Assembly (NCBI RefSeq): GCF_014203235.1
Contig: NZ_JACHIN010000008.1
Coordinates: 238,563 to 302,562, forward strand
Reading direction: 5' to 3'
Length of the DNA stretch: 64,000 bases
Source: Nonomuraea endophytica
GTDB lineage: Bacteria > Actinomycetota > Actinomycetes > Streptosporangiales > Streptosporangiaceae
Made by a program: the position numbers and the translations under genes. Numbering within the stretch: position 1 is the stretch's first letter; the number at the start of each line of letters is the position of its first letter. This document shows positions 48,650 through 57,818 of the stretch, in pieces. Below the pieces are notes generated by a model, which did not search any database, had not been told where the DNA came from, and saw nothing but the letters and a program-made list of their open reading frames with translations.

Positions 48650-49495
48650 CTATCGTGCCGCTCCGACGAGGCCGCTCTCGTATGCGGCGATGACGAGTTG
48701 TGCCCGGTCGCGAGCGTCCAGCTTGGTGAGCAGACGACCGATGTGTGTTTTGATCGTGGCCAGGCTGAGGTGCAGATACCCGGCGATCTCATGGTTGGAA
48801 AGGCCTCGCGCGATCAACGTCAGCACTTCGCGCTCCCGCTCGGTGAGCTCGTCGAGCCCCTGGAACGCGGGCGCGGCAGGCGTCCTGGCGAACTCCTCGA
48901 TCAGTCGCCGCGTGACCGAAGGCGCGAGCAGCGCCTCCCCTGCCGCCACCACGCGGATCGCCGACAGCAGATCGGCCGGAGGCGTGTCCTTGAGCAGGAA
49001 CCCACTGGCCCCGGCCCGCAAAGCCGCGTACACATACGCATCAAGGTCGAACATCGTCACGATCAGCACCCTGGCCCCGCCCCCGAGCCGCCGGGTGGCC
49101 TCAATGCCATCCATTTCCGGCATCCGCACATCCATGAGGACGACATCCGGCCGCACCACCGCGGCCAGCGTCACCGCCTCAAGCCCCGTGGCCGCCTCGC
49201 CGACGACCTCCAGGCCGGGCTCGGAGTCCACGAGCAACCGGAAGCTCCCTCTGAGCAACGCCTGATCGTCGGCCACCAGCACCCGGATCGCGGACCCTCC
49301 CTGCTCACCTGCCCCGCCCACAGAACTCCCCGGCCCGGAAGCCTGTCCCCCTTCGGCAACATCACGCACTGAACGACTCGCCTCCTCCCCGGCCCCCTCG
49401 ACTGCTCCAGCCAACGCTTCGGACGACTCACCCACGCCCGACCTGGGCTCCACGGGACCCCGTGCGCCCGACCGCGCCCTGACCGCGCCGCTCAT
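48650..49495 (-). CDS. NarL/LuxR-family response regulator with N-terminal extension
   Basis: 281 residues if started at the ATG overlapping the kinase stop (ATGA at 49492-49495). The receiver begins only at residue 70 (IRVLVADDQ); phospho-acceptor D122 in VLMDVRMPEMDG, Thr in IVTMFD, Lys in LLKDTPP. LuxR helix-turn-helix at about 218-275 (LTEREREVLTLIARGLSNHEIA, LATIKTHIGRLLTKL). Residues 1-68 are Gly/Ala/Ser/Glu low complexity. An alternative GTG at the receiver start has GGGAGGG about 12 nt upstream, so the extension may be untranslated. Partner of the adjacent histidine kinase. Confidence 0.88.
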   Translation of the reverse strand: MSGAVRARSGARGPVEPRSGVGESSEALAGAVEGAGEEASRSVRDVAEGGQASGPGSSVGGAGEQGGSAIRVLVADDQALLRGSFRLLVDSEPGLEVVGEAATGLEAVTLAAVVRPDVVLMDVRMPEMDGIEATRRLGGGARVLIVTMFDLDAYVYAALRAGASGFLLKDTPPADLLSAIRVVAAGEALLAPSVTRRLIEEFARTPAAPAFQGLDELTEREREVLTLIARGLSNHEIAGYLHLSLATIKTHIGRLLTKLDARDRAQLVIAAYESGLVGAAR

Positions 49496-50613
49496 GGAAC
49501 CTCCCCATACGGCAGGGCCGCCCGCACGCGAAAGCCGTTCGCTCCCGGCCCGGCCTCGAAGGCTCCGCCGTACATCATGACCCGCTCCCTCATCCCGACC
49601 AGCCCGTGCCCCGCGCCCGTCGACGGCAGCACACGCCGGCCGGGGCCGTCGTCCGTGACCTCGATGAGCACCTCCCGCCCGTCGGCGGCCACCGATACGC
49701 GGGAGCGGGCGGGGGCCGCGTGTTTGACCACGTTGGTGAGCGCTTCCTGGATGATTCGGTAGGCCGACAGACTCACGCCTTCCGGCACTTCACTGACATC
49801 TCCGACGTCGAGCTCGACTTCGACGCCGCCGAGCCTGGCCCGTTCGGCGAGGTCGGGCAGGCCGTCGAGACTGGGTGCGGGGCCGAGGTCGGGTTCCGCG
49901 GCGGAGCGCAGCACGCCCAGCATGTGGCGCATCTCGACCATCGCGTTTCTACTGGCCGTCTCGATCACGCCCAGCGCGTCACGCGCGTCCTCCGGGCGGG
50001 TGGAGAACACGTGGCTGGCCACGCCCGCCTTGACCGCGATCAGCCCCACGCTGTGGGCGACGACATCGTGCAGTTCGCGGGCGATGCGCAGCCGTTCCTC
50101 GTTGACGGCCTGTTCCGCCTTGCGCGCCGCGTCACGCGCGGCGAACGCACGGCGCTCACGGACGGCCAATCCGAAGGTGAACGAGATGCAGAGCGCTGCC
50201 AGGCACGACGCGGTCTCGCCCATGACCCAGGTGACGCCGCCCGGCACCCCGGCGACGAGCAGCGTGATCAGGGCCAGCACACTGAAGATCGCGATGGAGT
50301 TGATCGGCAGTCTGCGGGAGGAGGCGGAGGCGACTAGATAGGCGGCGTAGGCGGGCGCGACGTAGGCCAGGCTCGGGAAGCCGGTCGAGAGGGCGACCAC
50401 GACCGCGGCCGTCACCACCGCGAAGACCGCGATCGGCCACAATCGGCGCACCGCCAGCGGCGCGGCGAGCGCGAGTGGCAGCGCGAGCCGGACCCAGCCG
50501 GGCATGTCGGCGTCCGCGGCGCCGGCCAGGAAATACAGCGCGCACGCCCACGCGAACGCGCAGTCGAGCGCGATGAGCTGGGCGCGGCTGAGCCGCCTGG
50601 CGAACAAGTCCAC
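49492..50613 (-). CDS. NarL-type sensor histidine kinase (HisKA_3)
   Basis: 373 residues from a GTG. Five or six membrane helices in the first 150 residues (DUF7134-like sensor without extracytoplasmic loop), HisKA_3 dimerisation with phospho-His in RIARELHDVVAHSVGLI near 180, and a degenerate HATPase (VEVTDDGPGRRVLPSTGAGHGLVGMRERV near 315-343). Intramembrane-sensing kinases of this layout typically react to cell-envelope stress. Divergent from an ABC-2 exporter across 134 nt, which is the probable target of the paired regulator. Confidence 0.92.
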   Translation of the reverse strand: MDLFARRLSRAQLIALDCAFAWACALYFLAGAADADMPGWVRLALPLALAAPLAVRRLWPIAVFAVVTAAVVVALSTGFPSLAYVAPAYAAYLVASASSRRLPINSIAIFSVLALITLLVAGVPGGVTWVMGETASCLAALCISFTFGLAVRERRAFAARDAARKAEQAVNEERLRIARELHDVVAHSVGLIAVKAGVASHVFSTRPEDARDALGVIETASRNAMVEMRHMLGVLRSAAEPDLGPAPSLDGLPDLAERARLGGVEVELDVGDVSEVPEGVSLSAYRIIQEALTNVVKHAAPARSRVSVAADGREVLIEVTDDGPGRRVLPSTGAGHGLVGMRERVMMYGGAFEAGPGANGFRVRAALPYGEVP

Positions 50614-50747
50614 GCGAAGAAAGGTATCCGGAGGTCAGGCTGGGCGCGTCATCCCACGGTCTGACTCTGCGAGCCCCGAATGACACCGTGGTCTGACGGC
50701 TCCCAGTCCGATGTGCGAACGGCCCGCCGTACCGCACCCTTGACCGC

Positions 50748-51467
50748 GTGATCGAACTCAGGCAACTGACCAAGCGATACGGAGACACGCTCGCCGTCGA
50801 CGAGCTGAGCTTCCGCGTCGAACCGGGGCACGTGACCGGCTTCCTCGGCCCGAACGGCGCGGGGAAGTCGACGAGCATGCGGCTGGTGCTCGGCCTCGAC
50901 GCGCCCACCTCGGGCCAGGCGCTGGTGAACGGCGGCCGCTACGCCGACCTGCGCCGCCCGCTCCATGAGGTGGGTGCGCTGCTCGACGCCGGTGCGGTGC
51001 ATCCGGGCCGGAGCGCCTACAACCACCTGATGTGCCTGGCACTCAGCAATGACATAGGTGCGCGCAGGGTCGCGCAGGTCCTGGAACTGGTGGGCCTGAG
51101 CGGTGTGGCGCGCAAGAAGGCGGGCGGGTTCTCGCTCGGCATGAAGCAAAGGCTCGGCATCGCGGCGGCGCTGCTGGGCGATCCGGGGGTGCTGATGTTC
51201 GACGAGCCGGTCAACGGCCTCGACCCCGACGGCGTGCGCTGGATCCGCGGCCTCATGCGCGGGCTGGCCGAGGAGGGCAGGACCGTCCTGTTGTCCAGCC
51301 ACCTGATGAGCGAGATGGCGCTGACCGCCGACCGCATCGTCATCGTCGGCCGCGGCCGGCTGGTGGCGGACGCGACCGTGGCCGAGCTCACCGCCGGATA
51401 TCCCTCCCTGGAGGAGGCGTATATGGCGCTGACCGCCTCCAGCGTCGAATACGGAGCCGCGCGATGA
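50748..51467 (+). CDS. ABC-2 exporter ATPase
   Basis: 239 residues from a GTG. Walker A GPNGAGKST near 34, signature FSLGMKQRLGIA near 127, Walker B VLMFDEPVNGLDPDG near 148 and the switch His in LLSSHLMSE. CcmA/NatA-like subgroup linked with antibiotic or lantibiotic self-protection. Overlaps the first permease by 4 nt; divergent from the two-component system that probably controls it. Confidence 0.92.
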   Translation: MIELRQLTKRYGDTLAVDELSFRVEPGHVTGFLGPNGAGKSTSMRLVLGLDAPTSGQALVNGGRYADLRRPLHEVGALLDAGAVHPGRSAYNHLMCLALSNDIGARRVAQVLELVGLSGVARKKAGGFSLGMKQRLGIAAALLGDPGVLMFDEPVNGLDPDGVRWIRGLMRGLAEEGRTVLLSSHLMSEMALTADRIVIVGRGRLVADATVAELTAGYPSLEEAYMALTASSVEYGAAR

Positions 51468-52228
51468 GAGCGGTCCTCGCGTCGGAGTGGCTGAAGCTGC
51501 GCTCGGTCGGCTCCACCGGCTACGCGGTCGGCGCGGCCGCGCTCACGATCGTGCTCGGAATCGTCTGGACCCTCTATGTCGTGAGTCTGGCCGACGCGCG
51601 CGGCTCGATCAGGGCCGCCGCTCCGGAAGAGGGATTCCTGCCATTGGTGCAGGTCAGCCTGGCCGTCCTGGGCGTGCTGGCGATCACCTCGGAGCAGGCC
51701 GACGGCATGCTCAGAACCAGCCTGGCCGCCGTGCCCCGGCGTGGACGCCTGCTGTTCGCCAAGGCCGCGGTGGTCGGCGGCGTGACGCTCGCGGCGAGCG
51801 CCGCCGTCCTGATCGCCACCTACACCATCAGCCGCCTCATCGCCGGCGACCGCGCCCTCGGCTTCAACGACATCGGCCTGCTAGACGGCCTGCCCACCGT
51901 GCTGGCCTCCGCCCTGTCGGTCGCGGTGCTGGCGCTGGTCGGCCTGGGGCTGGGCGCCGCGACCCGCTCGACGGCCGCGGGCATCTTCTCGGTCGTCTCG
52001 CTGCTGTTCGTGCTCCCCAGCGTCGCCGCCTACCTGCCCGCTCCCTGGAACACGCGCGTCGCCTCGATCATGCTTCCCAACCTGGTGCCGCAGATCGCCG
52101 GCGACCGTCTGTCCCGCCGCCTCGGCGACGGGGTCCTGCCGCCGTGGGCGGCGCTGCTCGTCCTCATCGCGTACGGCGCCGCCGCGCTGCTGGCCGGATA
52201 CCTCGTGTTGAGGAGGCGCGATGCGTGA
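51464..52228 (+). CDS. ABC-2 exporter permease 1
   Basis: 254 residues, six membrane helices. Opens VLASEWLKLRSVGSTGYAVG, the elbow helix typical of ABC-2 permeases of lantibiotic-immunity type, and ends LLAGYLVLRRRDA, shared with the second permease (LLAGAWLLRRRDA). The two are therefore diverged paralogues forming a heterodimer with the ATPase. Confidence 0.88.
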   Translation: MRAVLASEWLKLRSVGSTGYAVGAAALTIVLGIVWTLYVVSLADARGSIRAAAPEEGFLPLVQVSLAVLGVLAITSEQADGMLRTSLAAVPRRGRLLFAKAAVVGGVTLAASAAVLIATYTISRLIAGDRALGFNDIGLLDGLPTVLASALSVAVLALVGLGLGAATRSTAAGIFSVVSLLFVLPSVAAYLPAPWNTRVASIMLPNLVPQIAGDRLSRRLGDGVLPPWAALLVLIAYGAAALLAGYLVLRRRDA

Positions 52229-52297
52229 ACCGGCACCATGCGAGCGGGCGGGGACATCCCTTCCGGAGCACACGGGCCCAGGAGAAAGGAGACGTGG

Positions 52298-53056
52298 ATG
52301 AGTGTGCTGGCCGCCGAATGGCTCAAGGTCAGATCGATCCGCTCCAGCCATCTGATCGTCGGCATCGGGCTGGGCTCCGTCCTGCTCGCCGCGGGGCTGG
52401 CCTGGATGGCGATCGGCATGTATGAAGACGCGTCGCCGTCCATGCGGCGCAGCGCGCGCATCGCGGAGCTGGAGGAGGTGGTGGTGATCGTTCCGCAGCT
52501 GTGCCTGGGCATCCTGGGCCTGGTGTCGTGGACGTCGGACCGCGTGCTCCAAACCAGCCTGACGATCGTGCCGCGCCGCTGGCCCGTCCTGATGTCCAAG
52601 GCGGCGGTGGCCGGCGGGCTCGGGCTCGTGGTGGGCGCGGTGACGGTCTTCGGGACGTTCTTCCTGTCCCGCGGAATGCTCGCCGGGCGCTACCCGGTGA
52701 GCGGCTTCGCCGAGTCCTGGCCGATTCTGGTGCCGACCAGCATCTCCGTGGCGGTCTTCGCCGTGCTCGGGGTCGGACTGGGCGTGATCATGAGGTCTAC
52801 GGCCGGGGCCGTGGCCGTCCTCGTCGGACTCGTCTACGTGATTCCGATGATCGGCGGCAATCTGCCCGAGCCGTGGAGCGAACGGCTGGGTTCGGTGATG
52901 ATGGGGGCGCTGCCCAGGGAGATCGCCGGCGCCTCACTGGCCTCGTCGGTCTACGGCGAGCTGCTCTCCCCGGTCGCCGCCGCGCTCGTCTTGGCGGCCT
53001 ATGCCCTGCTACCTCTGCTCGCGGGGGCCTGGTTGTTAAGGCGTCGCGACGCCTGA
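52298..53056 (+). CDS. ABC-2 exporter permease 2
   Basis: 252 residues from an ATG after GGAGAAAGGAG. Same fold as the preceding permease: SVLAAEWLKVRSIRSSHLIVG start, central TSDRVLQTSLTIVPRR segment parallel to SEQADGMLRTSLAAVPRR in permease 1, and LLRRRDA end. Six membrane helices. A 69-nt gap separates the two permeases. A hairpin terminator lies 82 nt after the stop. Confidence 0.88.
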   Translation: MSVLAAEWLKVRSIRSSHLIVGIGLGSVLLAAGLAWMAIGMYEDASPSMRRSARIAELEEVVVIVPQLCLGILGLVSWTSDRVLQTSLTIVPRRWPVLMSKAAVAGGLGLVVGAVTVFGTFFLSRGMLAGRYPVSGFAESWPILVPTSISVAVFAVLGVGLGVIMRSTAGAVAVLVGLVYVIPMIGGNLPEPWSERLGSVMMGALPREIAGASLASSVYGELLSPVAAALVLAAYALLPLLAGAWLLRRRDA

Positions 53057-53138
53057 CCGGCGTCGGAACACCCGCACAACCTGACCACCGTCAAACTTCG
53101 AAGCAGAAGGACACAGCCATGGCCCGAGGAGCCGGGCA

Positions 53139-53161
53139 GGGGTACGGCGTCGCCGTACCCC
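53139..53161. terminator. Bidirectional terminator between ABC exporter and RNase J genes
   Basis: Perfect 10-bp stem GGGGTACGGC/GCCGTACCCC with loop GTC, set between the convergent permease and RNase J stops. No long T run on either side. Confidence 0.7.
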
Positions 53162-53172
53162 TGGAGAGGGTG

Positions 53173-54858
53173 CTAGACCTCCACCACGACCGGGATGATC
53201 ATCGGACGGCGGCGGTAGGTGTCGCTCACCCAGCGACCCACCGTGCGGCGCACCACGCGGCGGATCTCCTGCATGTCGACGACCCCGTCGGCCGCCTTGG
53301 CCTCGAGGGCGCGTTCGATCTGCGGGATGAACTCGTCGAACTGCATCGGGTCGATCCCGGAGCCCCTGGCGTATATCTCGGGGCCCGCGGTCAGCTTGCC
53401 GGTCTGGGAGTCGACGACCACGACCACCGAGATGAAGCCCTCGTCGCCGAGGATCCTGCGGTCCTTGAGCGAGGTGTCGGTGATCTCGCCGACGGACGAG
53501 CCGTCCACGTAGACGTAGCCGGCGTGAACAGCGCCAACGATCTTCGCCTGGCCGTCGATGAGGTCGACGACGACGCCGTCCTCGGCGATCACGATGTGAT
53601 CGTCGGGCACGCCGGTGAGCGAGGCCAGCCTGGCGTGGGCGCGCAGGTGGCGCCACTCACCGTGGACCGGCATGAAGTTGGACGGCCTGGTCAGGTTGAG
53701 CACGTACAGCAGCTCGCCCGCGGCGGCGTGTCCCGAGACGTGCACCTTGGCGTTGCCCTTGTGCACGACGCGGGCGCCCCACCGGGTCAGGCCGTTGATG
53801 ACCTTGTTGACCGCGGTCTCGTTGCCCGGCACCAGCGAGCTGGCCAGCAGCACCGTGTCGCCCTCCGCGATGCGGATGGGGTGGTCACGGTTGGCCATGC
53901 GCGAGAGTGCCGCCATCGGCTCGCCCTGGGAGCCGGTGCAGATGAGGACGACGTCCTCCGGCGGCCATTCCTCGATGTCGCGGGAGTCGACGATCAGCTC
54001 CGGCGGCACCTGCAGATATCCGAGGTCGCGGGCGATGCCCATGTTGCGCACCATGGAACGGCCGACGAGCGCGACCTTGCGGCCGTACTTGGCGGCGGAG
54101 TCCATGACCTGCTGCACGCGGTGGACGTGAGAGGCGAAGCTCGCCACGATGACGCGCTTTTCCGAGGTGCGGATGACCTCGTCCACGACCGGGCCGATCT
54201 CGCGTTCGCTCGTGACGAACCCGGGCACTTCGGCGTTGGTCGAGTCGGACATCAGCAGGTCGACGCCCTCGGATCCGAGCCTGGCCATAGCGCCCAGGTC
54301 GGTCAGCCGGCCGTCGCTGGGCAGCTGGTCCATCTTGAAGTCGCCGGTGTGCAGCACCAGCCCGGCCGGCGTGCGGATGGCGACCGCGAGCGCGTCCGGG
54401 ATCGAGTGGTTGACGGCGAGAAACTCGCAGTCGAACGGCCCGAAGCGGTCGCGCTGCCCCTCCACGACCTCGATCTTGGCAGGCTGGATGCGATGTTCGG
54501 TGAGCTTGGCCTCGATGAAGGCCAGCGTCAGCTTGGACCCGACGAGCGGAATGTCGCGCCGCTCGCGCAGGAGATACGGCACGGCGCCGATGTGGTCTTC
54601 GTGGCCGTGCGTCAGGATGAGCGCCTCGACGTCGTCGAGCCGGTCCCTGATGTATTCGAAGTCGGGCAGGATCAGATCAACGCCCGGCTGGTCGGGCTCG
54701 GGAAACAAAACCCCGCAGTCGACGATCAGCAGCCGGCCGTCGTATTCGAAGACGGCCATGTTGCGGCCGATCTCACCGAGACCGCCCAGCGCGACGATGC
54801 GCAGGCCCCCGTCGGCCAGCGGCGGCGGGTCCGGGAGTTCCGGATGCGGATGGCTCAT
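53173..54858 (-). CDS. rnj: Ribonuclease J
   Basis: 561 residues. Metallo-beta-lactamase/beta-CASP nuclease: metal motif HGHEDHIG at residues 84-91, HTGDFKMD near 170, SDSTNAE near 205, the beta-CASP segment VIVASFASHVHRVQQ, CTGSQGEP near 309 and HVSGHA near 373, then the RNase J C-terminal dimerisation domain. 5'-3' exonuclease and endonuclease for mRNA and rRNA. DapA lies 54 nt upstream, the conserved actinobacterial dapA-rnj pair. Confidence 0.95.
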   Translation of the reverse strand: MSHPHPELPDPPPLADGGLRIVALGGLGEIGRNMAVFEYDGRLLIVDCGVLFPEPDQPGVDLILPDFEYIRDRLDDVEALILTHGHEDHIGAVPYLLRERRDIPLVGSKLTLAFIEAKLTEHRIQPAKIEVVEGQRDRFGPFDCEFLAVNHSIPDALAVAIRTPAGLVLHTGDFKMDQLPSDGRLTDLGAMARLGSEGVDLLMSDSTNAEVPGFVTSEREIGPVVDEVIRTSEKRVIVASFASHVHRVQQVMDSAAKYGRKVALVGRSMVRNMGIARDLGYLQVPPELIVDSRDIEEWPPEDVVLICTGSQGEPMAALSRMANRDHPIRIAEGDTVLLASSLVPGNETAVNKVINGLTRWGARVVHKGNAKVHVSGHAAAGELLYVLNLTRPSNFMPVHGEWRHLRAHARLASLTGVPDDHIVIAEDGVVVDLIDGQAKIVGAVHAGYVYVDGSSVGEITDTSLKDRRILGDEGFISVVVVVDSQTGKLTAGPEIYARGSGIDPMQFDEFIPQIERALEAKAADGVVDMQEIRRVVRRTVGRWVSDTYRRRPMIIPVVVEV

Positions 54859-54912
54859 GGTCTACCCGCCTGGAGACGTAGTGTTCGCAAAACTTCCTTG
54901 TCCTCCCCGTTC

Positions 54913-55830
54913 CTATATATCTGTCAACTTCACCCCGCCGGCCACCAGGCAGGCCCGCAGCTCGGCGATCTGCTTGTCATCCGCTTCCACGAGCGGCAGC
55001 CGTACCGGGCCCACGGGCATCCCGACCAGGCCGAGAGCGGCCTTGACCATGATCGCCCCACCGGTGCGCAGCATGATGCCGTCGACCACCGGAATCAACT
55101 GGCGGTGGATCGCGCGCGCTTGCTCGGCGTGGTTGTTCCGGAACAGCTGGATCATCTTGGCCAGCTCCGAGCCGACCACGTGCCCGACCACACTCACGAA
55201 CCCAGCCGCGCCCACCGACAACCACGGCAGGTTGAGCAGGTCGTCCCCCGAGTAGAAGGCCAGGTCGGTGGCGAGCATCACCTGACCGGCGGCGAACATG
55301 TCGCCCTTGGCGTCCTTCACCGCGACGATGCGCTCGTGCTGCGCCAGCCGGATCAGCGTCTCGCTGGCGATCGGAACCCCGCTGCGGCCCGGGATGTCAT
55401 AGAGCATCACCGGCAACTGGGTCGAGTCCGCCACCTGCGAGAAGTGTCGGTAGAGCCCCTCCTGCGGGGGCTTGTTGTAGTACGGCGTGACGACGAGCAA
55501 CCCGTGGGCGCCCACCCGCTCGGCCGCCTTGGCAAGCTCGACGCTGTGGTGGGTGTCATTGGTGCCGGCTCCGGCGACAACGGTCGCCCGGTCACCCACA
55601 GTTTCCAGCACCGCCTCCAGGATGCGAGTTTTCTCCTCATCCGAGGTGGTGGGGCTCTCGCCAGTCGTCCCACTGACGACCAGGCCGTCATTGCGCTGCT
55701 CATCAACCAGGTAGGCCGCGAGCCGCCGCACAGCGGCATAGTCGACGGCGCCGTCCCGAGTGAACGGCGTAACCATCGCGGTCAGCATGCGACCGAAGGG
55801 GGCGTCGGTGGTTCCATTGGGCGAAGCCAT
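54913..55830 (-). CDS. dapA: 4-hydroxy-tetrahydrodipicolinate synthase
   Basis: 305 residues from the ATG at 55830; an upstream TTG adds nine residues and is less likely. GTTGESPT at 54-61, Tyr144 in MLYDIPGRSG and Schiff-base Lys172 in VAVKDAKGD are all in place. Condenses pyruvate with aspartate semialdehyde in lysine and diaminopimelate synthesis. Followed by rnj as in other actinobacteria. Confidence 0.95.
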   Translation of the reverse strand: MASPNGTTDAPFGRMLTAMVTPFTRDGAVDYAAVRRLAAYLVDEQRNDGLVVSGTTGESPTTSDEEKTRILEAVLETVGDRATVVAGAGTNDTHHSVELAKAAERVGAHGLLVVTPYYNKPPQEGLYRHFSQVADSTQLPVMLYDIPGRSGVPIASETLIRLAQHERIVAVKDAKGDMFAAGQVMLATDLAFYSGDDLLNLPWLSVGAAGFVSVVGHVVGSELAKMIQLFRNNHAEQARAIHRQLIPVVDGIMLRTGGAIMVKAALGLVGMPVGPVRLPLVEADDKQIAELRACLVAGGVKLTDI

Positions 55831-56243
55831 AGTGCGAACGCTACCCGGATTCCCCAAACGCCACCGACAGCGCCACCCCGATAGTGGCCTCTGCTGGGGT
55901 TTGAGGTCTATCCGTTACGCCAGCGTGTGCTCTCCCTGACGTCCCCTTCTACCCAACTGCACCCAGACGTCATCTTCTATGCAACTACACCCAGATGTTA
56001 CGGCAGGCCGAGTGAACACCTCCCACCGCCGCGGGCGCGCCCCGATCGGCCGCACGCTTCTCACGTCGGACGTGGTAACGCGCCGTAACGACGCCCCCAA
56101 CCCAGCCAAGTGGTCAACACCCGAGTACACCCGCAACCAAAGGCACGTCCATGTCAAGGCTCTTCGTGCCCGGCGCCTGGTCTGGCCTGTCCGCACTTGA
56201 TCTGGCCCAGCCCGGGCTGGTCTGGTCTGGCCTGTCGGCACCC

Positions 56244-56393
56244 GATCTGGTCCGTGTCGGCCGTGCGCGATCTGGTTGGTGCTGGCCGTGCCCGATCTGG
56301 TCCGTGTCGGCCGTGCGCGATCTGGCCCGTGCCAGCCGTACCCGATCTGGTTGGTGCTGGCCGTGCCTGATCTGACCTGGGCCGGTCCGTGCC
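56244..56393. repeat. Six tandem 25-bp repeats
   Basis: Units begin GATCTGG and run GATCTGGTCCGTGTCGGCC followed by GTGCGC or close variants, at 56244, 56269, 56294, 56319, 56344 and 56369. Two alternating types are seen (GTCCGTGTC and GTTGGTGCT). No spacers. Related GATCTGGCCC pieces precede the array from about 56198. Confidence 0.88.
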
Positions 56394-56407
56394 GATCGGC
56401 CCTCGCC

Positions 56408-56556
56408 TGGTCTGGCCTCGCCCGGTCCGGTAAACAACCCGAGCCTGACCCCTGCCTGGTCTGGCCTCGCCCCGGTCAGGTGAACACCCCGAGCCAGGCC
56501 CCTGCCTGGTCTGGCCTGGCCTGGTCCGGTGCACAGCCCGAGCCCATCCCCGGCGC
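56408..56556. repeat. Three tandem 49-50-bp repeats
   Basis: Units start TGGTCTGGCCT at 56408, 56457 and 56507 and share CGAGCC and CCCC(T/G)GCC blocks. TGGTCTGGCC also occurs before the 25-bp array, so the two arrays share ancestry. Confidence 0.8.
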
Positions 56557-57013
56557 CCACCCCCGCCCACTACTAGGAGCAGGTTCCGATATGGCCAGCG
56601 CCTTGTTCACACGGCTTAGCCGAATCCGCAGGTCACGGCCTGATGCTGCTCTCGTGGTGCCCCAAGCGACCATGGAGCGGCTCCGGCGCCTGGTCGGGGG
56701 TTGCGGTTGGTGGTGGATGTTTGTGGCCAGGGTGGTGGTGGTTACCGGGGGCCCGTATCGCCACATGTGGGGTTTCGGCGCCACGTCCGGTCATGTCCTG
56801 GAAATGGAAGAGGTCGCCGATATGTGCTCGGGGGTACACACATCGACGACCTCTAACGGAGAATCGGTCACCCTTACACCCGCGTTACAGGGTTTCGCGG
56901 ACAATTTTCCGCCATCGCAAAGTTGGTACTCCAACACTCGGCGATGACGGATGGTTACCTGCCGAATACGGCAACATGGGGCAACGCCTCACACGAACCC
57001 CAGGGATGCACTA

Positions 57014-57730
57014 GTGGCCACCTCTGATCCGGTCTACCTGCGCGTCGTCGAAGACATTCGGCGGCAGATCAACGACGGCACCCTCCTCCCCGGCGCGCCC
57101 ATCCCCTCACGGGCGCAACTCACCCGTAAGTACCAGGTCGGCGAGACCGCGGCGCGTCACGCGCTGCGTGTGCTGGCCGCCGAAGGTCTCATCATCGGCC
57201 GCGTGGGCTCCGGCCATTACGTACGGGAACAGCCGGAGCTGTCCCCGCTGCACCGTTGGCGGTTTCTCGACCACCCGGCCCCTTTCGCCGCCGACCTGCA
57301 GTCGCAGGGCCGGCGGGTGACCTGGGACTGGCACAGCGAGCCCGCCGAAGCCGGGCCGGACATCGCCCGGCGGCTGCGTGTCGACGAGTCCGTGACGGTC
57401 TCGCGTACCCGGTACGTCTTCCGCGGCGATGGCAAACCGCTGCAACTTGCCACCTCATATGAGCCGATCGAGTTCGCGGCACACTCAGAGGACGAACGGC
57501 GCAGCTTGGTGACCCGGATGTCCGCACATGGCATCAAGATCACGGAAATTGTGGAGAGCGTGCGCACGCGCGTGCCGCGCCCTACGGAGAGTGACGCCCT
57601 GGACCTTCCGGCCGGGGTACACGTTCTCCACGTCGAACGGACTCACTGGGCCGGCGACCGCCCGGTCGAGACGAGCGACATCGTGATCCCCGGCGACCGA
57701 TTCCAGGTGGTGTACAGCATGCCCATGTAA
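57014..57730 (+). CDS. GntR-family regulator (UTRA/HutC type)
   Basis: 238 residues from the GTG at 57014 (AGGG upstream; an in-frame ATG 21 codons earlier gives a poorly structured leader). GntR winged helix about 1-70: YLRVVEDIRRQINDGTL, PSRAQLTRKYQVGETAARHAL, GLIIGRVGSGHYVR. C-terminal UTRA ligand domain from about 85 with VSRTRYVFRGDGKPLQLATSY and HVERTHWAGDRPVETSDIV. Located 88 nt before the GH95 fucosidase in the same direction, so may regulate it, but this group also includes the many actinomycete GntR proteins of unrelated targets. Confidence 0.9.
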   Translation: MATSDPVYLRVVEDIRRQINDGTLLPGAPIPSRAQLTRKYQVGETAARHALRVLAAEGLIIGRVGSGHYVREQPELSPLHRWRFLDHPAPFAADLQSQGRRVTWDWHSEPAEAGPDIARRLRVDESVTVSRTRYVFRGDGKPLQLATSYEPIEFAAHSEDERRSLVTRMSAHGIKITEIVESVRTRVPRPTESDALDLPAGVHVLHVERTHWAGDRPVETSDIVIPGDRFQVVYSMPM

Positions 57731-57818
57731 TTCATCGGACGTTCCTTCCGATCAAGTCTGGATTCGACCGTAATCTCTGGTTATCGTCACGGCAATACCT
57801 CCGATGTATGGAGTGGCG

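Larger units (their letters stand above)
55831..57013. other. Long intergenic region with two tandem repeat arrays
   Basis: About 1.2 kb between dapA and the GntR gene. It holds the dapA promoter region (no box assigned), a 25-bp array at 56244-56393 and a 49-50-bp array at 56408-56556. From 56591 a 118-codon frame starting MASALFTRLSRIRRSRPD follows AGGAG at a long spacing, but its codon use is unlike neighbouring genes and no family is recognised, so it is not called. Confidence 0.6.

Noticed and set aside
56244..56556. CRISPR array or attachment site
   Set aside because: Contiguous 25-bp and 50-bp tandem repeats without spacers, no integrase and no tRNA.
56591..56947. Possible 118-residue protein MASALFTRLSRIRRSRPD...
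   Set aside because: AGGAG is 10-11 nt from the ATG, codon third positions are not GC-biased like neighbours, and the residue string (GCGWWWMFVARVVVV) looks random. Left uncalled pending expression data.
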